This document shows positions 27,971-39,180 of a stretch of 64,000 nucleotides of DNA, in pieces (within the stretch, counting starts at the first letter, position 1; the number at the start of each line of letters is the position of its first letter). The translations under genes were made by a program, and so were the position numbers. The notes beneath the pieces were generated by a model. That model did no database searches and was not told the DNA's origin. It saw nothing but the letters and a program-made list of their open reading frames with translations. This DNA is from Cherax quadricarinatus (taxonomy: Eukaryota; Arthropoda; Malacostraca; Decapoda; Parastacidae): positions 10,237,201 through 10,301,200 of the forward strand of contig NC_091374.1 of NCBI RefSeq assembly GCF_038502225.1. Reading direction: 5' to 3'.

Positions 27971-28113
27971 CGAAAAAAAATACCATTGAAAATAGGAAAT
28001 AAAACCTGAGCGCTTTCATGTGTCTAAACACACATTCCATTCATCTGAAGATTTGTGTAGGGACATGAAAGCGCTCAGGTTTTATTTCCTATTTTCGCTG
28101 TGGTATCTTTTTC
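27971..28113. mobile_element. Foldback-type inverted repeat
   Basis: The 34-bp arms at 27988-28021 and 28063-28096 are exact inverted copies (core CCTGAGCGCTTTCATGT against ACATGAAAGCGCTCAGG) around a 41-bp loop. Complementarity resumes outside them (taccat against tggta, A-run against T-run) to about 27971 and 28113. No coding content. Confidence 0.85.
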
Positions 28114-28494
28114 ATGTTTATCTATACAGTCAATCTATTGTTTATATCTCTTAACTACGTTAATCTTATGCCTTAAAAATGTAAACAGTACTTAGAGCCG
28201 ACGACAGTACAAGAGCAACAGTAAGGCAACGGGTGAAATCAGAAAAAAAAATGGTTGAGAAACATCCTTAAAGACTAAGAAAAAACGATAAGGGGTAGAA
28301 AAAAAAAGCGCGTAAATAAATATGAATAAGCCGGAAAAAATAATGTGGTGGGCGAAGAGGGGATGGGGTGGCAAGAATGAGGTGCGTGAGCAAAGACTGA
28401 AGCTCTTGTCACGCTGCTGGACTCAACAAGCTGGCGAGACCTCCAGTCCAGATGGTGACACCATCACACCTGCCCCTGCGACATACCTGTCACA
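28114..28494. other. No recognised gene
   Basis: Short AT-rich interval; a 131-codon open frame from 28322 crosses the LINE B fragment downstream and is not supported as a gene. Confidence 0.5.
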
Positions 28495-28575
28495 GTTTCG
28501 AGTTCTCATACTCCGGCAGCGTAGTCATAGACCAGGCTTGTCTGGTGCTCTCCTGATCAACCAGGCTGCAAGATG
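28495..28575 (-). pseudogene. LINE family B 3'-end fragment
   Basis: gtttcgagttctcatactccggcagc...gaccaggcttgtctggtgctctcctgatcaaccaggctgc is a degenerate reversed family B end. Confidence 0.65.
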
Positions 28576-28880
28576 TGCACTTCAAATGATGACACCACTA
28601 CACCTGCACGGTGCGCAAAGAGGGGATTGTGTATTTAAATTAGCAACACTGGATACATTAGCAATGTGTTGGTACCCTATTTTACATAATAATTATATAG
28701 AGGGGAACAAAAGCTAGTTATACTTCACTGTAATATTCCATCAAACAGGTTTCATGTACAAACATTTGAGGAGAACGGTGGAAGGGGTGGACAATGGAAG
28801 AAGGGTAAGCACAGGAAAGAGGGATCAAGGGGAAGAGGAGACACTAAGAGGAAGGAACGTAAGGAAAGAGTGTAATATAA

Positions 28881-30420
28881 AGAGGGGGAGAGGAAGTGAA
28901 AGAGGGGGAGAGGAAGCGAAAGAGGGGGAGAGGAAGTGAAAGAGGGAGAGAGGAAGTGAAAGAGGGGGAGAGGAAGTGAAAGAGGGGGAGAGGAAGTGAA
29001 AGAGGGGGAGAGCAAGTGAAAGAGGGGGAGAGGAAGTGAAAGAGGGGGAGAGGAAGTGAAAGAGGGGGAGAGGAAGTGAAAGAGGGGGAGAGGAAGTGAA
29101 AGAGGGGGAGAGGAAGTGAAAGAGGGGGAGAGGAAGTGAAAGAGGGGGAGAGGAAGTGAAAGAGGGGGAGAGCAAGTGAAAGAGGGGGAGAGCAAGTGAA
29201 AGAGGGGGAGAGCAAGTGAAAGAGGGGGAGAGCAAGTGAAAGAGGGGGAGAGCAAGTGAAAGAGGGGGAGAGCAAGTGAAAGAGGGGGAGAGCAAGTGAA
29301 AGAGGGGGAGAGCAAGTGAAAGAGGGGGAGAGCAAGTGAAAGAGGGGGAGAGCAAGTGAAAGAGGGGGAGAGCAAGTGAAAGAGGGGGAGAGCAAGTGAA
29401 AGAGGGGGAGAGCAAGTGAAAGAGGGGGAGAGCAAGTGAAAGAGGGGGAGAGCAAGTGAAAGAGGGGGAGAGCAAGAGAAAGAGGGGGAGAGCAAGTGAA
29501 AGAGGGGGAGAGCAAGTGAAAGAGGGGGAGAGCAAGTGAAAGAGGGGGAGAGCAAGTGAAAGAGGGGGAGAGCAAGTGAAAGAGGGGGAGAGCAAGTGAA
29601 AGAGGGGGAGAGCAAGTGAAAGAGGGGGAGAGCAAGTGAAAGAGGGGGAGAGCAAGTGAAAGAGGGGGAGAGCAAGTGAAAGAGGGGGAGAGCAAGTGAA
29701 AGAGGGGGAGAGCAAGTGAAAGAGGGGGAGAGCAAGTGAAAGAGGGGGAGAGCAAGTGAAAGAGGGGGAGAGCAAGTGAAAGAGGGGGAGAGCAAGTGAA
29801 AGAGGGGGAGAGCAAGTGAAAGAGGGGGAGAGCAAGTGAAAGAGGGGGAGAGCAAGTGAAAGTGGGGGAGAGCAAGTGAAAGAGGGGGGAGAGCAAGTGA
29901 AAGAGGGGGGAGAGCAAGTGAAAGAGGGGGAGAGCAAGTGAAAGAGGGGAGAGCAAGTGAAAGAGGGGGAGAGCAAGTGAAAGAGGGGGAGAGCAAGTGA
30001 AAGAGGGGGAGAGCAAGTGAAAGAGGGGGAGAGCAAGTGAAAGAGGGGGAGAGCAAGTGAAAGAGGGGGAGAGCAAGTGAAAGAGGGGGAGAGCAAGTGA
30101 AAGAGGGGGAGAGCAAGTGAAAGAGGGGGAGAGCAAGTGAAAGAGGGGGAGAGCAAGTGAAAGAGGGGGAGAGCAAGTGAAAGAGGGGGAGAGCAAGTGA
30201 AAGAGGGGGAGAGCAAGTGAAAGAGGGGGAGAGCAAGTGAAAGAGGGGGAGAGCAAGTGAAAGAGGGGGAGAGCAAGTGAAAGAGGGGGAGAGCAAGTGA
30301 AAGAGGGGGAGAGCAAGTGAAAGAGGGGGAGAGCAAGTGAAAGAGGGGGAGAGCAAGTGAAAGAGGGGGAGAGCAAGTGAAAGATGGGGAGAGCAAGTGA
30401 AAGATGGGGAGAGCAAGAGA
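28881..30420. repeat. 20-bp polypurine satellite, about 77 units
   Basis: The unit AGAGGGGGAGAGCAAGTGAA repeats about 77 times. Units 28881-29160 carry GG in place of GC (gaggaagtgaa), apart from one GC unit at 29001-29020. From 29161 nearly all units carry GC. Length slips (21, 21, 19 bp) occur near 29881-29960, and single variants at 29470 and 29863. The plus strand is 18/20 purine. Because the unit length is not divisible by three, all three minus-strand frames stay open and cycle through SPSFTCSPPLSLALPLFHLL. These three overlapping frames of about 580-640 codons are artefacts. Confidence 0.98.
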
Positions 30421-30745
30421 AAATGAAGAACAAGAGAAAGAGGTAAGAGCAAGAGAGGGGGGAGACCAAGAGAAAGAGAGGAGAGCAAGTGAAAGAGGGG
30501 GAGAGCAAGTGAAAGAGGAGGAGAGCAAGTGAAAGAGGTAAGAGCAAGAGAGGGGGGAGAGCAAGAGAAAGAGAGGAGAGCAAGAGAAAATGAAGAAGAA
30601 CAATAGGAAGAGAGGGGAGAGCAAGAGAGGGGAGAGAAAGAGAAAGGGGGAGAGCAAGAGAAAGAGGCGATAACAAAGGAAACAGATTAAGATAAAAGGG
30701 AGATCAAAAGAAATAGAGAGCAAGAGGAGGAGCAAAAGAACGAGG
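30421..30745. repeat. Degenerate edge of the 20-bp satellite
   Basis: Units become irregular (gagcaagagaaagagagg, agaggtaagagcaag, aaatgaagaacaagagaaag), as expected at the decaying margin of an array maintained by unequal exchange. Confidence 0.85.
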
Positions 30746-30789
30746 CAGATTAGCAAGTTGCTATTTCAGTGTTCAGATTAACGCCCAGA

Positions 30790-31130
30790 CCATCAGAGTA
30801 TTTTCCCCTACAGAGACAGAGATCTCTCCTCCATTCCTGAGTACATTCTCAGCGTTTTGAATTCGTCCCAGCACTCCAGAGGCTTTACTGTGTGTGTATT
30901 CAAGCCGTAAAAGGCTTCAGTACACATATTCCAACTGTGATATCCCGCCTGCCAGGAAAGTAGACAAGAGAACACACCAGCCTTGCTCAGGACCCTTAAC
31001 GGAGTTGCATTCCATATCTTTTGAGTGTATTCAGCCCATCCTATAATTTTCCTGGCCGAGGTTATGTCTGTTTTCTTGTGCCTAAGTGTTATATCATCTG
31101 ACACCATTATCCTAGATGTTTTTACCTGCT
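30790..31130 (-). pseudogene. LINE family A-like relic (post-RT segment)
   Basis: The minus frame reads MVSDDITLRHKKTDITSARKIIGWAEYTQKIWNATPLRVLSKAGVFSCLLSWQAGYHSWN. This parallels VMSKDLTFKDNNNATITSARKLIGWIMRTFKTRDAKPMMILFKSLILSRLEYC at 60508-60660. It is open for about 100 codons, with a frame loss in the second half. Confidence 0.7.
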
Positions 31131-31254
31131 CACTCTATGAAAACATTTACCACGTTTTTAATTCGGAAACGTTTCAATTTTCTGTAATGAACAAGTTGGA
31201 ATGTCATCTACATGAAGATCTTGTCGATTTTTCTTAATGTTTCATGTATTCTAT

Positions 31255-31335
31255 ACCCACCTTTGATGAGTTTTTAAGAGTTTTTATACTCCAGGAGTCC
31301 GACATTGGGCCAGGCTCGTCTGGGGCTTTTACGGT
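31255..31335 (-). pseudogene. LINE family B 3'-end fragment
   Basis: cctttgatgagtttttaagagtttttatactccaggagtccgacattgggccaggctcgtctgg is the reversed family B terminus. Confidence 0.75.
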
Positions 31336-34300
31336 AATTTATCGTTTACAAACAACGTCAAGAAGCTACAAGTTGTTTGGGTGTGTTTACTGTGTGAATG
31401 AGAGTAAATGTCAAGTGTCTCACAGAGGTAATACACAAGGGGGGAGGAGAGAGTAGGGAATGTGCCTTACATAAGAAATAACTTACAATCCTCCATAAGG
31501 CCAGTCTTAACATGAAACAATTTACGAATACTGGCTAAAGAATATCTAACGAATGAAGCTGCAGAAAAGGTCTAAATGAACAGTATTTTTAACGTGACAA
31601 TTACCAGCTAAATAATATTAGCGATGATACTTTTGATCAATATTCACCTCAAACAAAGCCGGGAAGAGCACATATCCACTCTACCAGGCCGGGCGTTCCC
31701 TGTGACCGTAGTAGAGAGCAATGACCCTACACACCAACAACGCCAAACATTCAACCAGGTTTTCATGCTATCACTCCCTGGCGTATCATGTTATTTGTAT
31801 AAGCAAAAAAGTAGCTTCCGAAACACACAGTAGAAAATGAAAACGAAACAAAAAAATCATAAAAAAAAAAAAGTTTTTGCTCTCGAAAAACATGAAGTTG
31901 AAATTCACTCTTCAACCATTCTCATTTTAAAAAGTCAAAGGTTGACGTACAGTACTGTTAAACATCAACGATTCCACATTTACTACTTTTCTCCATATTG
32001 TATTTTCTTGACGTTAAACTAATTTAGGTTAAGTCACATAAACCTAAAAAAATAAGCACATGAAAAACACGCCATTATAGGTCTGGCAATAACGTGGTCG
32101 AGGAAAAATACACAACATGGAATGATTAATGTATATCACTCTCAGTGCGAGAATGGGCAGATCAAAAAATCATTGTATAGATCAAAAGTACACAACAATT
32201 ACAAGCTTAGGGCTGCCACAAGGCAACATTTTCCAAAAAGAGGTCGGGCTGCAGCACGCAATGCTAACGAAACCAGCAACGAGTTTGCAGGCAGCAACAG
32301 ACAGCGTAAGGAAGCAGCACCAAACAATCAGCAAAGCAACAGCAATCGCAAAAAAAAAAAAAATACAACCAAACAAGTCTGCAACTGACCGGCAAATGCG
32401 GCCGATGATATTAGATAAGCAACGTTATTACAAAATAAAAAAACGTGTTGTAGTGAATGACCAACAAGGTGAAACATCAAAACATTTATGCAACAAAATA
32501 CATACAAAATATACACAACACAACATGACATTTAGTTGAAAAGTGTAACTGGTGATCAGGAAGATAAATACCCTTCATTAAATACACCAGCAGAACAATA
32601 CATCTGAATATATAATCTGTCTTAGACCTTGGTTCCTGAATTCCAAAGGAAATATTACAAGAATAAATATTCAAAAACATGAAAATTATAATTATATAAT
32701 AAATACAAGAAGAAATTGTTAAGAATTACACGCTTGTTATATATGCCCGAGACAAAGAAAATACCAGCAATACTGACAAACTACAAACATTTGACGGGCT
32801 TCCGTTTCACGTTCATAACGAGTTTTACCTCTTTGGATGATTGCTATCTACTAACCTCCTGCTTGATGCTTGCGCCAATGCTTATCACGACTAGCTTCGT
32901 TCCCGCATTCCTGTCACAGTCTTTCTTCAAAATCAAGCTTCCCCACATGTTAACACCGCTGCTCAAACCACTTGTAAAGCCCTAGGCAGCACCAGACTTG
33001 ATGAAAAACATTCCCGCCACTAATAAAAAAAAAGCCCCCTTTTTAAGGCATGAGTCAAAGTAATGGGGGTAGTAACAAGGGTAACACGGTGATGCGAGTG
33101 TTAGTTTGTTCCTCCCACACAGGTGCTCCTGTACATCAGCCCCGCCCTAACCGCACTACCAATCTGCTACACACGACTAACTCCACAAACTCATCCACAC
33201 TGTCTGACACAAAGTACACAGAACAGCGCTAACACGCACTAAACCAACATGACACGTAGAACACAGTCGCAGTGGTATCTATGTTACTAAGGCAAGGTGA
33301 TTATTATTGCCATCAATCAGTTTTTACACAGTTCCAAACCCCACTCTGATTTAACTGTAACATTAAATTCATAAACGTTTCATTGTTATGAATACAAACC
33401 AATATTTTACAAAGGTTTAGTACAATATATGCGTAGCAGCGGCATGGGTTATCATGCTATTTATTTCTCTTCCCAATCACAATTTCTGTCCTATTAAGAG
33501 TGTTTATTTGTGCATCAAGATCAGTATATGAAATAATGCAAGTGCCCCAAAAAGAAATAGGAAAACTTTTCGTAACCTACTTGTGACGTTAATCTCAAAC
33601 ATCCCGTTTATCATAAGATTTAAAGTTACCCTTTTAGAACAAGATGAGTACACCTCTAATAGTCTCAAACGCAAGTTGAGCTGAGCAGTAGATCTTGTTT
33701 ACAGTTGGAGGTGGAAGTTTACTTTATATTATGAGACATTGTCGTTAGTGTGTTCCCACGTATATTTGTACCCTGTCAGAGTCTAGCAGGAATGAACATC
33801 TTTCTTAATATACAGTACTCTAATATCTCTTGTTATGGAAAGCATTAACACTGTCATAGTGAACTCTTGCCCTACATAGTATAACATATTAGAGCTCATC
33901 CCAAGACAATAAACATCAGTGCCATGAAATATGAATTACGAAAAAAAAAGAGAGATATGATAATCATATAAAAATTCTTAAAATGATAATGGAGTGTATG
34001 AATATTTCTTACTTCAAATAATGCAAAAAGCGGTGCAGAAAAGATACTGAAAAACATGCCTTCACGACTAATGGTAGATACATAGAATGGCCTCCGGAGA
34101 TACTGCGACCTACGACTAGTTGGAACTTGAGAAGTCAATGCCGAAGTAATGTCTGGTGTTGTAGTTGTTACAAGACCAGATCGCACCTGTGGTCTTGTAA
34201 CTGCAAGAATGTAATGAGTTACGCACGCACAAAGACGAAGCGGGGCATACCCGTCCTTGATCTGTATGAATTAACCTATACATGTATTTCTAACGAATTA

Positions 34301-34825
34301 GGCCAGATGCAAACCTGTTTTCCACATGCAAGGAGCACAGATTACAGTTCGCTGACTTCTGTCCAAGCCAAGGATCTACAATGTTTCTGGTTAATGTCGA
34401 GTTTAGGAGCTCAAGAGCTTATGCAAATTTAAGTGGATTATTCAATTTGGATAGTTATCTTTTGGGCCTATGGGTACATTCCTTTAATTCTGATTAATAA
34501 TATTTTGTATGGTTTTACTTCGATATTCACTTGAAAAGTGATCCCAGACGCTTGTGACTAGAGGCAAGACCTGTGTAAGCTGAACGAGACACCTATGGGG
34601 AGAAAGAATCTCACGAAAAAAAAAACTAACCTAAAATTTACCTCACCTCTAAATCTAGGTAAGTTTAGGTTGGGTTACGTTTTTTATGCATATTTATGGA
34701 TAGGTTTTTCATGCTCACAAAATATAACTGTCTCCACTGTACAATTCACTTGATGGTTTATTACTGACGTAAGTTATCTGTAAGCTTCTAAGCTTTATAT
34801 CTGTAAGCTTCTAAGCTTTATAGTT
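31336..34825. other. No recognised gene over 3.5 kb; dispersed repeat R4 trace
   Basis: At 32025-32125, atttaggttaagtcacataaacctaaaaaaataagcac...cgtggtcgaggaaaaa resembles 46208-46345. A run aaaaaaaaaaaaa (32351-32363) splits a lysine-rich frame. No domain recognised in frames of 60-136 codons. Confidence 0.45.
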
Positions 34826-35045
34826 AAAAATGGTATAAAATATCGACAGGTTGGGCATCTTTTATGATGAGATTGTTTCACCTACACAGTAGGCTTCTTC
34901 AGTCAAATACAAAGGGAGAAAAATAATGATATAATCAGTCCATCAACCTTGGATAAAGAGTATTTGAGGTGATCAGTCCCTCAGCCTGGAGAAAACGTCA
35001 GCTCCATGGTCTGGAACGATATCCTTCCAGACCATGGAGCTGAAC
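34826..35045. mobile_element. Foldback element FB fragment with an internal perfect hairpin
   Basis: Starts with the GGTATAAAATATCGACAGG block, then gtttcacctacacagtaggcttcttcagtc and gatcagtccctcagcctgga, the left-arm wording of the FB family. The expected right arm is missing. At 34999-35016 and 35025-35042, CAGCTCCATGGTCTGGAA and its exact complement form an 18-bp hairpin with an 8-nt loop. Confidence 0.75.
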
Positions 35046-35254
35046 AACCTTCACCGCTGCCAAACTTCACCCTTCCGTTTAGCTTTTGTTATTCTCAGTT
35101 AATCACACGTATATTTAGCTTAATTAAATTTTGATTAAGCAATCACGAAATAATGAAAAAATAATTTAGGTCTGGGATAAGCTCGTTCAGAACCTAACGC
35201 ATATATATGCATTATAATTAAAACGGTATATTTAGTAGAGAAGAGTAAAAAGTC

Positions 35255-35400
35255 ACAATACTGTGACTGGAACAATTCACCAAAAAACTTGCTCTTGGAA
35301 AAGAAACCCTTTCGACCACGTTTCGATCTACCCTAGACTATTGCCAAGTAACAACTGTGACTTGAAAATGACCCAGGACCGATCGAAACTTCGCTTTTAG
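35255..35400. repeat. Dispersed repeat R3, copy 1
   Basis: agtcacaatactgtgactggaacaattcac, then a spacer, then acccaggaccgatcgaaacttcg. The order resembles 55680-55800 (agtcacaataccgaggtcggagtaatttac and gtttcagtccgtccttgacgatcatc). No coding content. Confidence 0.5.
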
Positions 35401-35526
35401 TGATGGTTTAGTTCAGAAAGACACACCAGCAAACACTACGACATATTTATTAGAAAACGTTACGGTCCTGGGACCCTGATCCAAGGTCCACAGAAACGCG
35501 GGTAGCTTTTTTTTATATACAAATCC

Positions 35527-35945
35527 AATACTGGCATGGTACCACACTTCGTGTACAGCGAGAAGACAGCTTCTATACAACAAGACGGGCAACAAACAGC
35601 AACTACATTTCTCAAGAACATCACTTCATTTGCGATAATTCATTCCTAAAATAAACCATATCACTGGACCGGCTAGCTGGTCCAGTGGCTAACGCGACGG
35701 TCTGGAGTTTTGAGACTCTCTGATCGCGGGTTCTATCCCCGCCCGTGGTATGGTTTGTTTGCAATCGTGTCGTTACGATTTCGTGAGTCATTCCTAAAGT
35801 AACTCGAGTCTGGAACATGAATATAGAATATACATCGATTCAACAAAATCAGCTGACTAAATGAAATCACTGGTCCACAGCTAGCCTCAACCTGCATCCT
35901 GTTCCCTATTTGTATGTTTCAAAATAATAAAAAGGCTTTGAAATG
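35527..35945 (+). pseudogene. LINE family E 3' end, interrupted by a tRNA-derived element
   Basis: The segment 35527-35640 (gtaccacacttcgtgtacagcgagaagacagcttctatacaacaagacgggc) and the segment 35802-35945 (ctcgagtctggaacatg...atcctgttccctatttgtatgtttcaaaataataaaaaggctttg) match 20070-20395 when joined. The insertion between them is the retroposon at 35654-35788. This fixes the order of events: LINE E first, then the retroposon. Confidence 0.85.
35654..35788 (+). mobile_element. Palindromic tRNA-derived retroposon, copy 4 (left arm mostly deleted)
   Basis: Begins AACCATA like the other copies, then jumps to CACTGGACC, the innermost part of a left arm. GGCTAGCT and GGTCCAGTGGCTAACGCG (box A) follow. 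Box B is GGGTTCTATCCCCGCCC and the tail GCAATCGTGTCGTTACGATTTCGTGAGT. The target duplication is CATTCCTAAAATA (35641-35653) and CATTCCTAAAGTA (35789-35801), 12 of 13 matching. It inserted into a LINE E 3' end. Confidence 0.85.
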
Positions 35946-36545
35946 AGCTGAAGTTGATAACAATGATATGAACTCTAAACTAAACCCTGTAAAAACAAAT
36001 GTCTAAATAAAAACGGGAGAGAAAACTATTGTCAATAAAAAAAGAAAAAAAAAAAAGAAAGGCGGGAAATACTCACGTCCACGACTGTGGACAAGGAGAG
36101 TAGCGCGTTAGGAACCATAAAAAGGGACACAAACTGCACATACAAATATGCCATCGCAAACCTGCCGAGTGAGACTCGGAACATGCGAGTGCGACTGCCT
36201 CACCCCTATGTCCATTATTTATGTATTTTAACTGTTCAGGGGAGGACCCTGAGGGTTTTTCCTCCCCGCCCGGTAAAGGCATTAAGAACCACATGCTCCT
36301 CTGACATAATTACACCTCTGATCAGACTAATATGATCTTTGCTTTTCAAATTTGCACGGAGGAAGCGTACTCTTTCGTTTGGAAAACACTTGTCCTCACT
36401 TTTTTTTTTAAAGTTGTTACAAAACTGCCAATGCTCTGAACACACATTTCAAAAATAGGAGCCAGCCACTGTACCACAGGGACACCAACCTGAGGCGGAG
36501 GGAAGTAGCACTAAATCGGTCAAAAGCAAGTCACAGGTTTACGTA

Positions 36546-36831
36546 CACGAGGGCCCCGCTTATACAGCATATTAGGTTCCCGGGCTAATGCTGTATTTTT
36601 TCCACGTTAAAATGCATATAAAAGCTTCATAACACTCGTATATTAAATGAGCAATAGAGCTAGGCCTAAAAAATGCGTATACAGTACACACATTATTTAC
36701 CTTAAAATATTTTCGTCCTTAGCCTATTGTGAGTGGTGAATATATTTATTGTAGAAAGTCTGAATAAATGAAGAATGAGTATAATTTAAAACCGCTGCAT
36801 TAGCGAAACGCTGTAAAGCGGGACCCTCCTG
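36546..36831. mobile_element. Tigger/pogo-like MITE
   Basis: The left end CACGAGGGCCCCGCTTATAC and the right end (complement CAGGAGGGTCCCGCTTTAC) form terminal inverted repeats of about 22 bp. A TA dinucleotide flanks both sides (36544-36545, 36832-36833), the expected mariner-superfamily target duplication. The 286-bp interior is AT-rich and non-coding. The subterminal agcgtttcgctaatgcagcgg wording recalls Tigger ends. This assignment is by recall only. Confidence 0.78.
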
Positions 36832-36865
36832 TACAAGCAGACATACACACGCCTACAAGAGCCTC

Positions 36866-36896
36866 TGATTACTCACTGCAATGCAGTGAGTAATCA
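36866..36896. repeat. Perfect 15-bp hairpin
   Basis: TGATTACTCACTGCA (36866-36880) and its exact complement (36882-36896) are separated by one base. It lies 35 bp right of the MITE. Function unknown. Confidence 0.85.
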
Positions 36897-38061
36897 ACAC
36901 AAACTCCACTAGATCCTTTTAAAATAAACACTGACAAAAATACCATTAATTTATTAATGTTAAAAAACCTTAATGTTTCGTACAGCCACCCAGATAAATA
37001 TATGTAAATAAAATCTCATGGAAATGGCAAGGAAATAAGAGTGGAAATAGATTACTTCCCCCCCCCCCAAGCTTCGTCTTTACAGCTTTCTCATTAACGA
37101 CAGTGATACTTTTATCTTTCACTCGGGAGGAAAAGATGAAAGTTAGACCGTATCTCTCACCTGTGGAGATTTTCACCAAAAGGCAAAGTTGAAGAAAGAG
37201 TGCGGTCGTGAAAACCCGCTACAGTTCCTCTTGAAAAAAAGTCTCATTAGCAGAGCTAAGTCTATCAGAAACATCCAAACGAGACTAAGAAACGTCTCTA
37301 CAATCAGCTCAACTATCACCAAAGTCAACTTCCAAACGAGTGATTTCCCCCAATTCTCATCCGGGACATTAAAAATCCAGTACTTATAGAATCTGTCTGG
37401 ACACACACTTATACATTACATTCTAATATGAGAAACATCCCACAAACAACAAGTCAATATTCCATGCTTCAACCTGACTTATAAACAAACACACACACCT
37501 CTACATTCCTTGCCTCACTTGGGCGTCATGACAGTATCCACTACCACAGCTCTTACACACTACACAAAACTCGTTCAATTTCCTCTCAGTATTTCAACCA
37601 ATGCTTGGAATTTTCATTGAAAACCTACATGTTACTCATGTTAGGTAAAAGGGCACGTGTCTGTGCCACTGTTCCTCCGTTGGCAATTCTTCCTTTACCT
37701 GAAGTAAATGTATTAAAAATGCTTGGCCTCGCACGTTTATAAAAGTGCGTGAAGTGTATAATGCTCCCCTACTTTACACAGAAGACATTTTTATCATGAT
37801 ACAGTGCCTCCTGCTCTCGAAAGTGTGTTTGTACACAACTGTATTCATCGCACAACTTTAAAATCTTTCCACTATTTTCACAGAAAATATTAAATATATA
37901 TCTGTGAAAATCATTCACAGGAATAAAAATCCAGAGATTTTTGCCATTCAATAAAACTTTATTAAATACTGATATGAAGTTTCACAACCTTTAATGTGGA
38001 TGGTAATATATAGCAATATACCAATCTGAGTGTGATGAATGCTTTAGAAAGCCTACTAGTT
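36897..38061. other. No recognised gene
   Basis: AT-rich DNA with a 10-bp C run near 37061. Open frames are below 80 codons with no motif. Confidence 0.5.
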
Positions 38062-38358
38062 GAAGAATGAGACACTTGTACAACATTTGGCAATCTTTAT
38101 TGAGGAAACTTTTCGCTACACAGTGGCTTCATCAGTCCAAAGAAGAATGGTAGAAAAATAGTAGTAGTCTGAGGTAATCAGTCCCTCAGCCTGGAATCGA
38201 TATGTTCAATCCATCGAGATAGACGGACTGAACACATCGATTTCAGGCTGAGGGACGGATTAACTCTACTGTTATTCTCCGTACTGGACTGAAGAAGCCA
38301 CCGTGGCAAAACGTTTCCTCAGTACATTCCCAAATGTTGCGCAAATGTCTCATTTTCC
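38062..38358. mobile_element. Foldback element FB, copy 2
   Basis: Arms at about 38062-38201 and 38225-38358. The left arm has cgctacacagtggcttcatcagtcc and cagtccctcagcctggaatcgat. The right arm has the complements, with small deletions (ccaccgtggcaaaacg). Outer ends are gaatgagacac and gtgtctcattt-like (gtctcatttt). It is collinear with copy 1 at 21616-21935. Confidence 0.85.
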
Positions 38359-38639
38359 ACCAACAGTTAAACTGCATAAAAGTTTAACATTGCTTTGCAA
38401 ATTCTTGCTTCAAATATTATCCAGAAAAATATATTTATTGTGCTTTCTAACTCATTCTTTAATTTATATAAACTATTCCAATTTTTGCATGCATCAAATA
38501 TTTTCATTTCAAAAATAATAAAATTACAATGACTAAAAGAATACACACACAATTTACATTTTACAAAGAAAACTTAATTTGTAACCTAACAATGGTCCCA
38601 CAGAAAGTGTGTGTTCAGCAGAAGCCTGAGCTTGCTACC

Positions 38640-38895
38640 ACCTGCAGCTCACAAGACTGCCATCCCCACGATCCCCTTTGGGGTGGGGCAGATGGCAGAC
38701 CAGAGGCCTAGCTTCTCCCTACGAGCCCCGTGAGGGCGGGGACTGTGGCTAGGCCTGGGGACACTTGGTCCCAAAGATGAGGGGGTACTTGTACCTCCTC
38801 CCATGGGAGACTTAGGTCTCGAGACACTCCCCAGATAGGGAGCCAAGGTCACCACTATTGGAAAAGACCCGGACCAGGAGAATACCGGGGAATAA
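38640..38895. repeat. GC-rich dispersed repeat (probable)
   Basis: A GC-rich island in AT-rich surroundings (ggtcccaaagatgagggggtacttgtacctcctcccatgggagac, gtctcgagacactccccagatagggagcc). It has short internal complementarities (ccccacgatcccctttggggtgggg). I believe this wording recurs in decapod genomes, but there is no second copy in the window. Confidence 0.4.
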
Positions 38896-38974
38896 AAAAA
38901 AAATGGTCCCAGACGAACCGAAACGTCATCTAAAACTTGTTCTCAGTCTCAGTCACCTCTGTATTCGACTGAAG

Positions 38975-39180
38975 ATGAATTAGACACGTGCGCAACATCT
39001 GGGAATCTTTACTGTAAACATTTCGCCATCCAGTGGTTTTATCAATACAAATTCAAGGAAACCACTACGTATATACAAAAGATGAGGTAATCAGTCCCGC
39101 AGCCTTGCAGATGAGGAGCACCTCAGTCTTGAAGAATCTGAAGCACAGGCATAAACACTGGCGCTAATATACTGGTATCT
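38975..39180. mobile_element. Foldback element FB, left half only
   Basis: attagacacgtgcgcaacatctgggaatctttactgtaaacatttcgccatccagtggttttatcaatac, then aaaagatgaggtaatcagtcccgcagcctt, matches the left arm of 58968-59180 with about 85-90% identity by eye. It continues to the centre (ggcgctaatatactgg). The right arm is absent. Confidence 0.75.

Noticed and set aside
28752..30756. Three overlapping minus-strand open frames of 578-643 codons
   Set aside because: They are the three frames of a 20-bp satellite without minus-strand stops; all give the same 20-residue cycle.
32122..32539. Lys/Asn-rich overlapping frames as a DNA-binding protein
   Set aside because: Two overlapping frames through an A run, no motif; no support.
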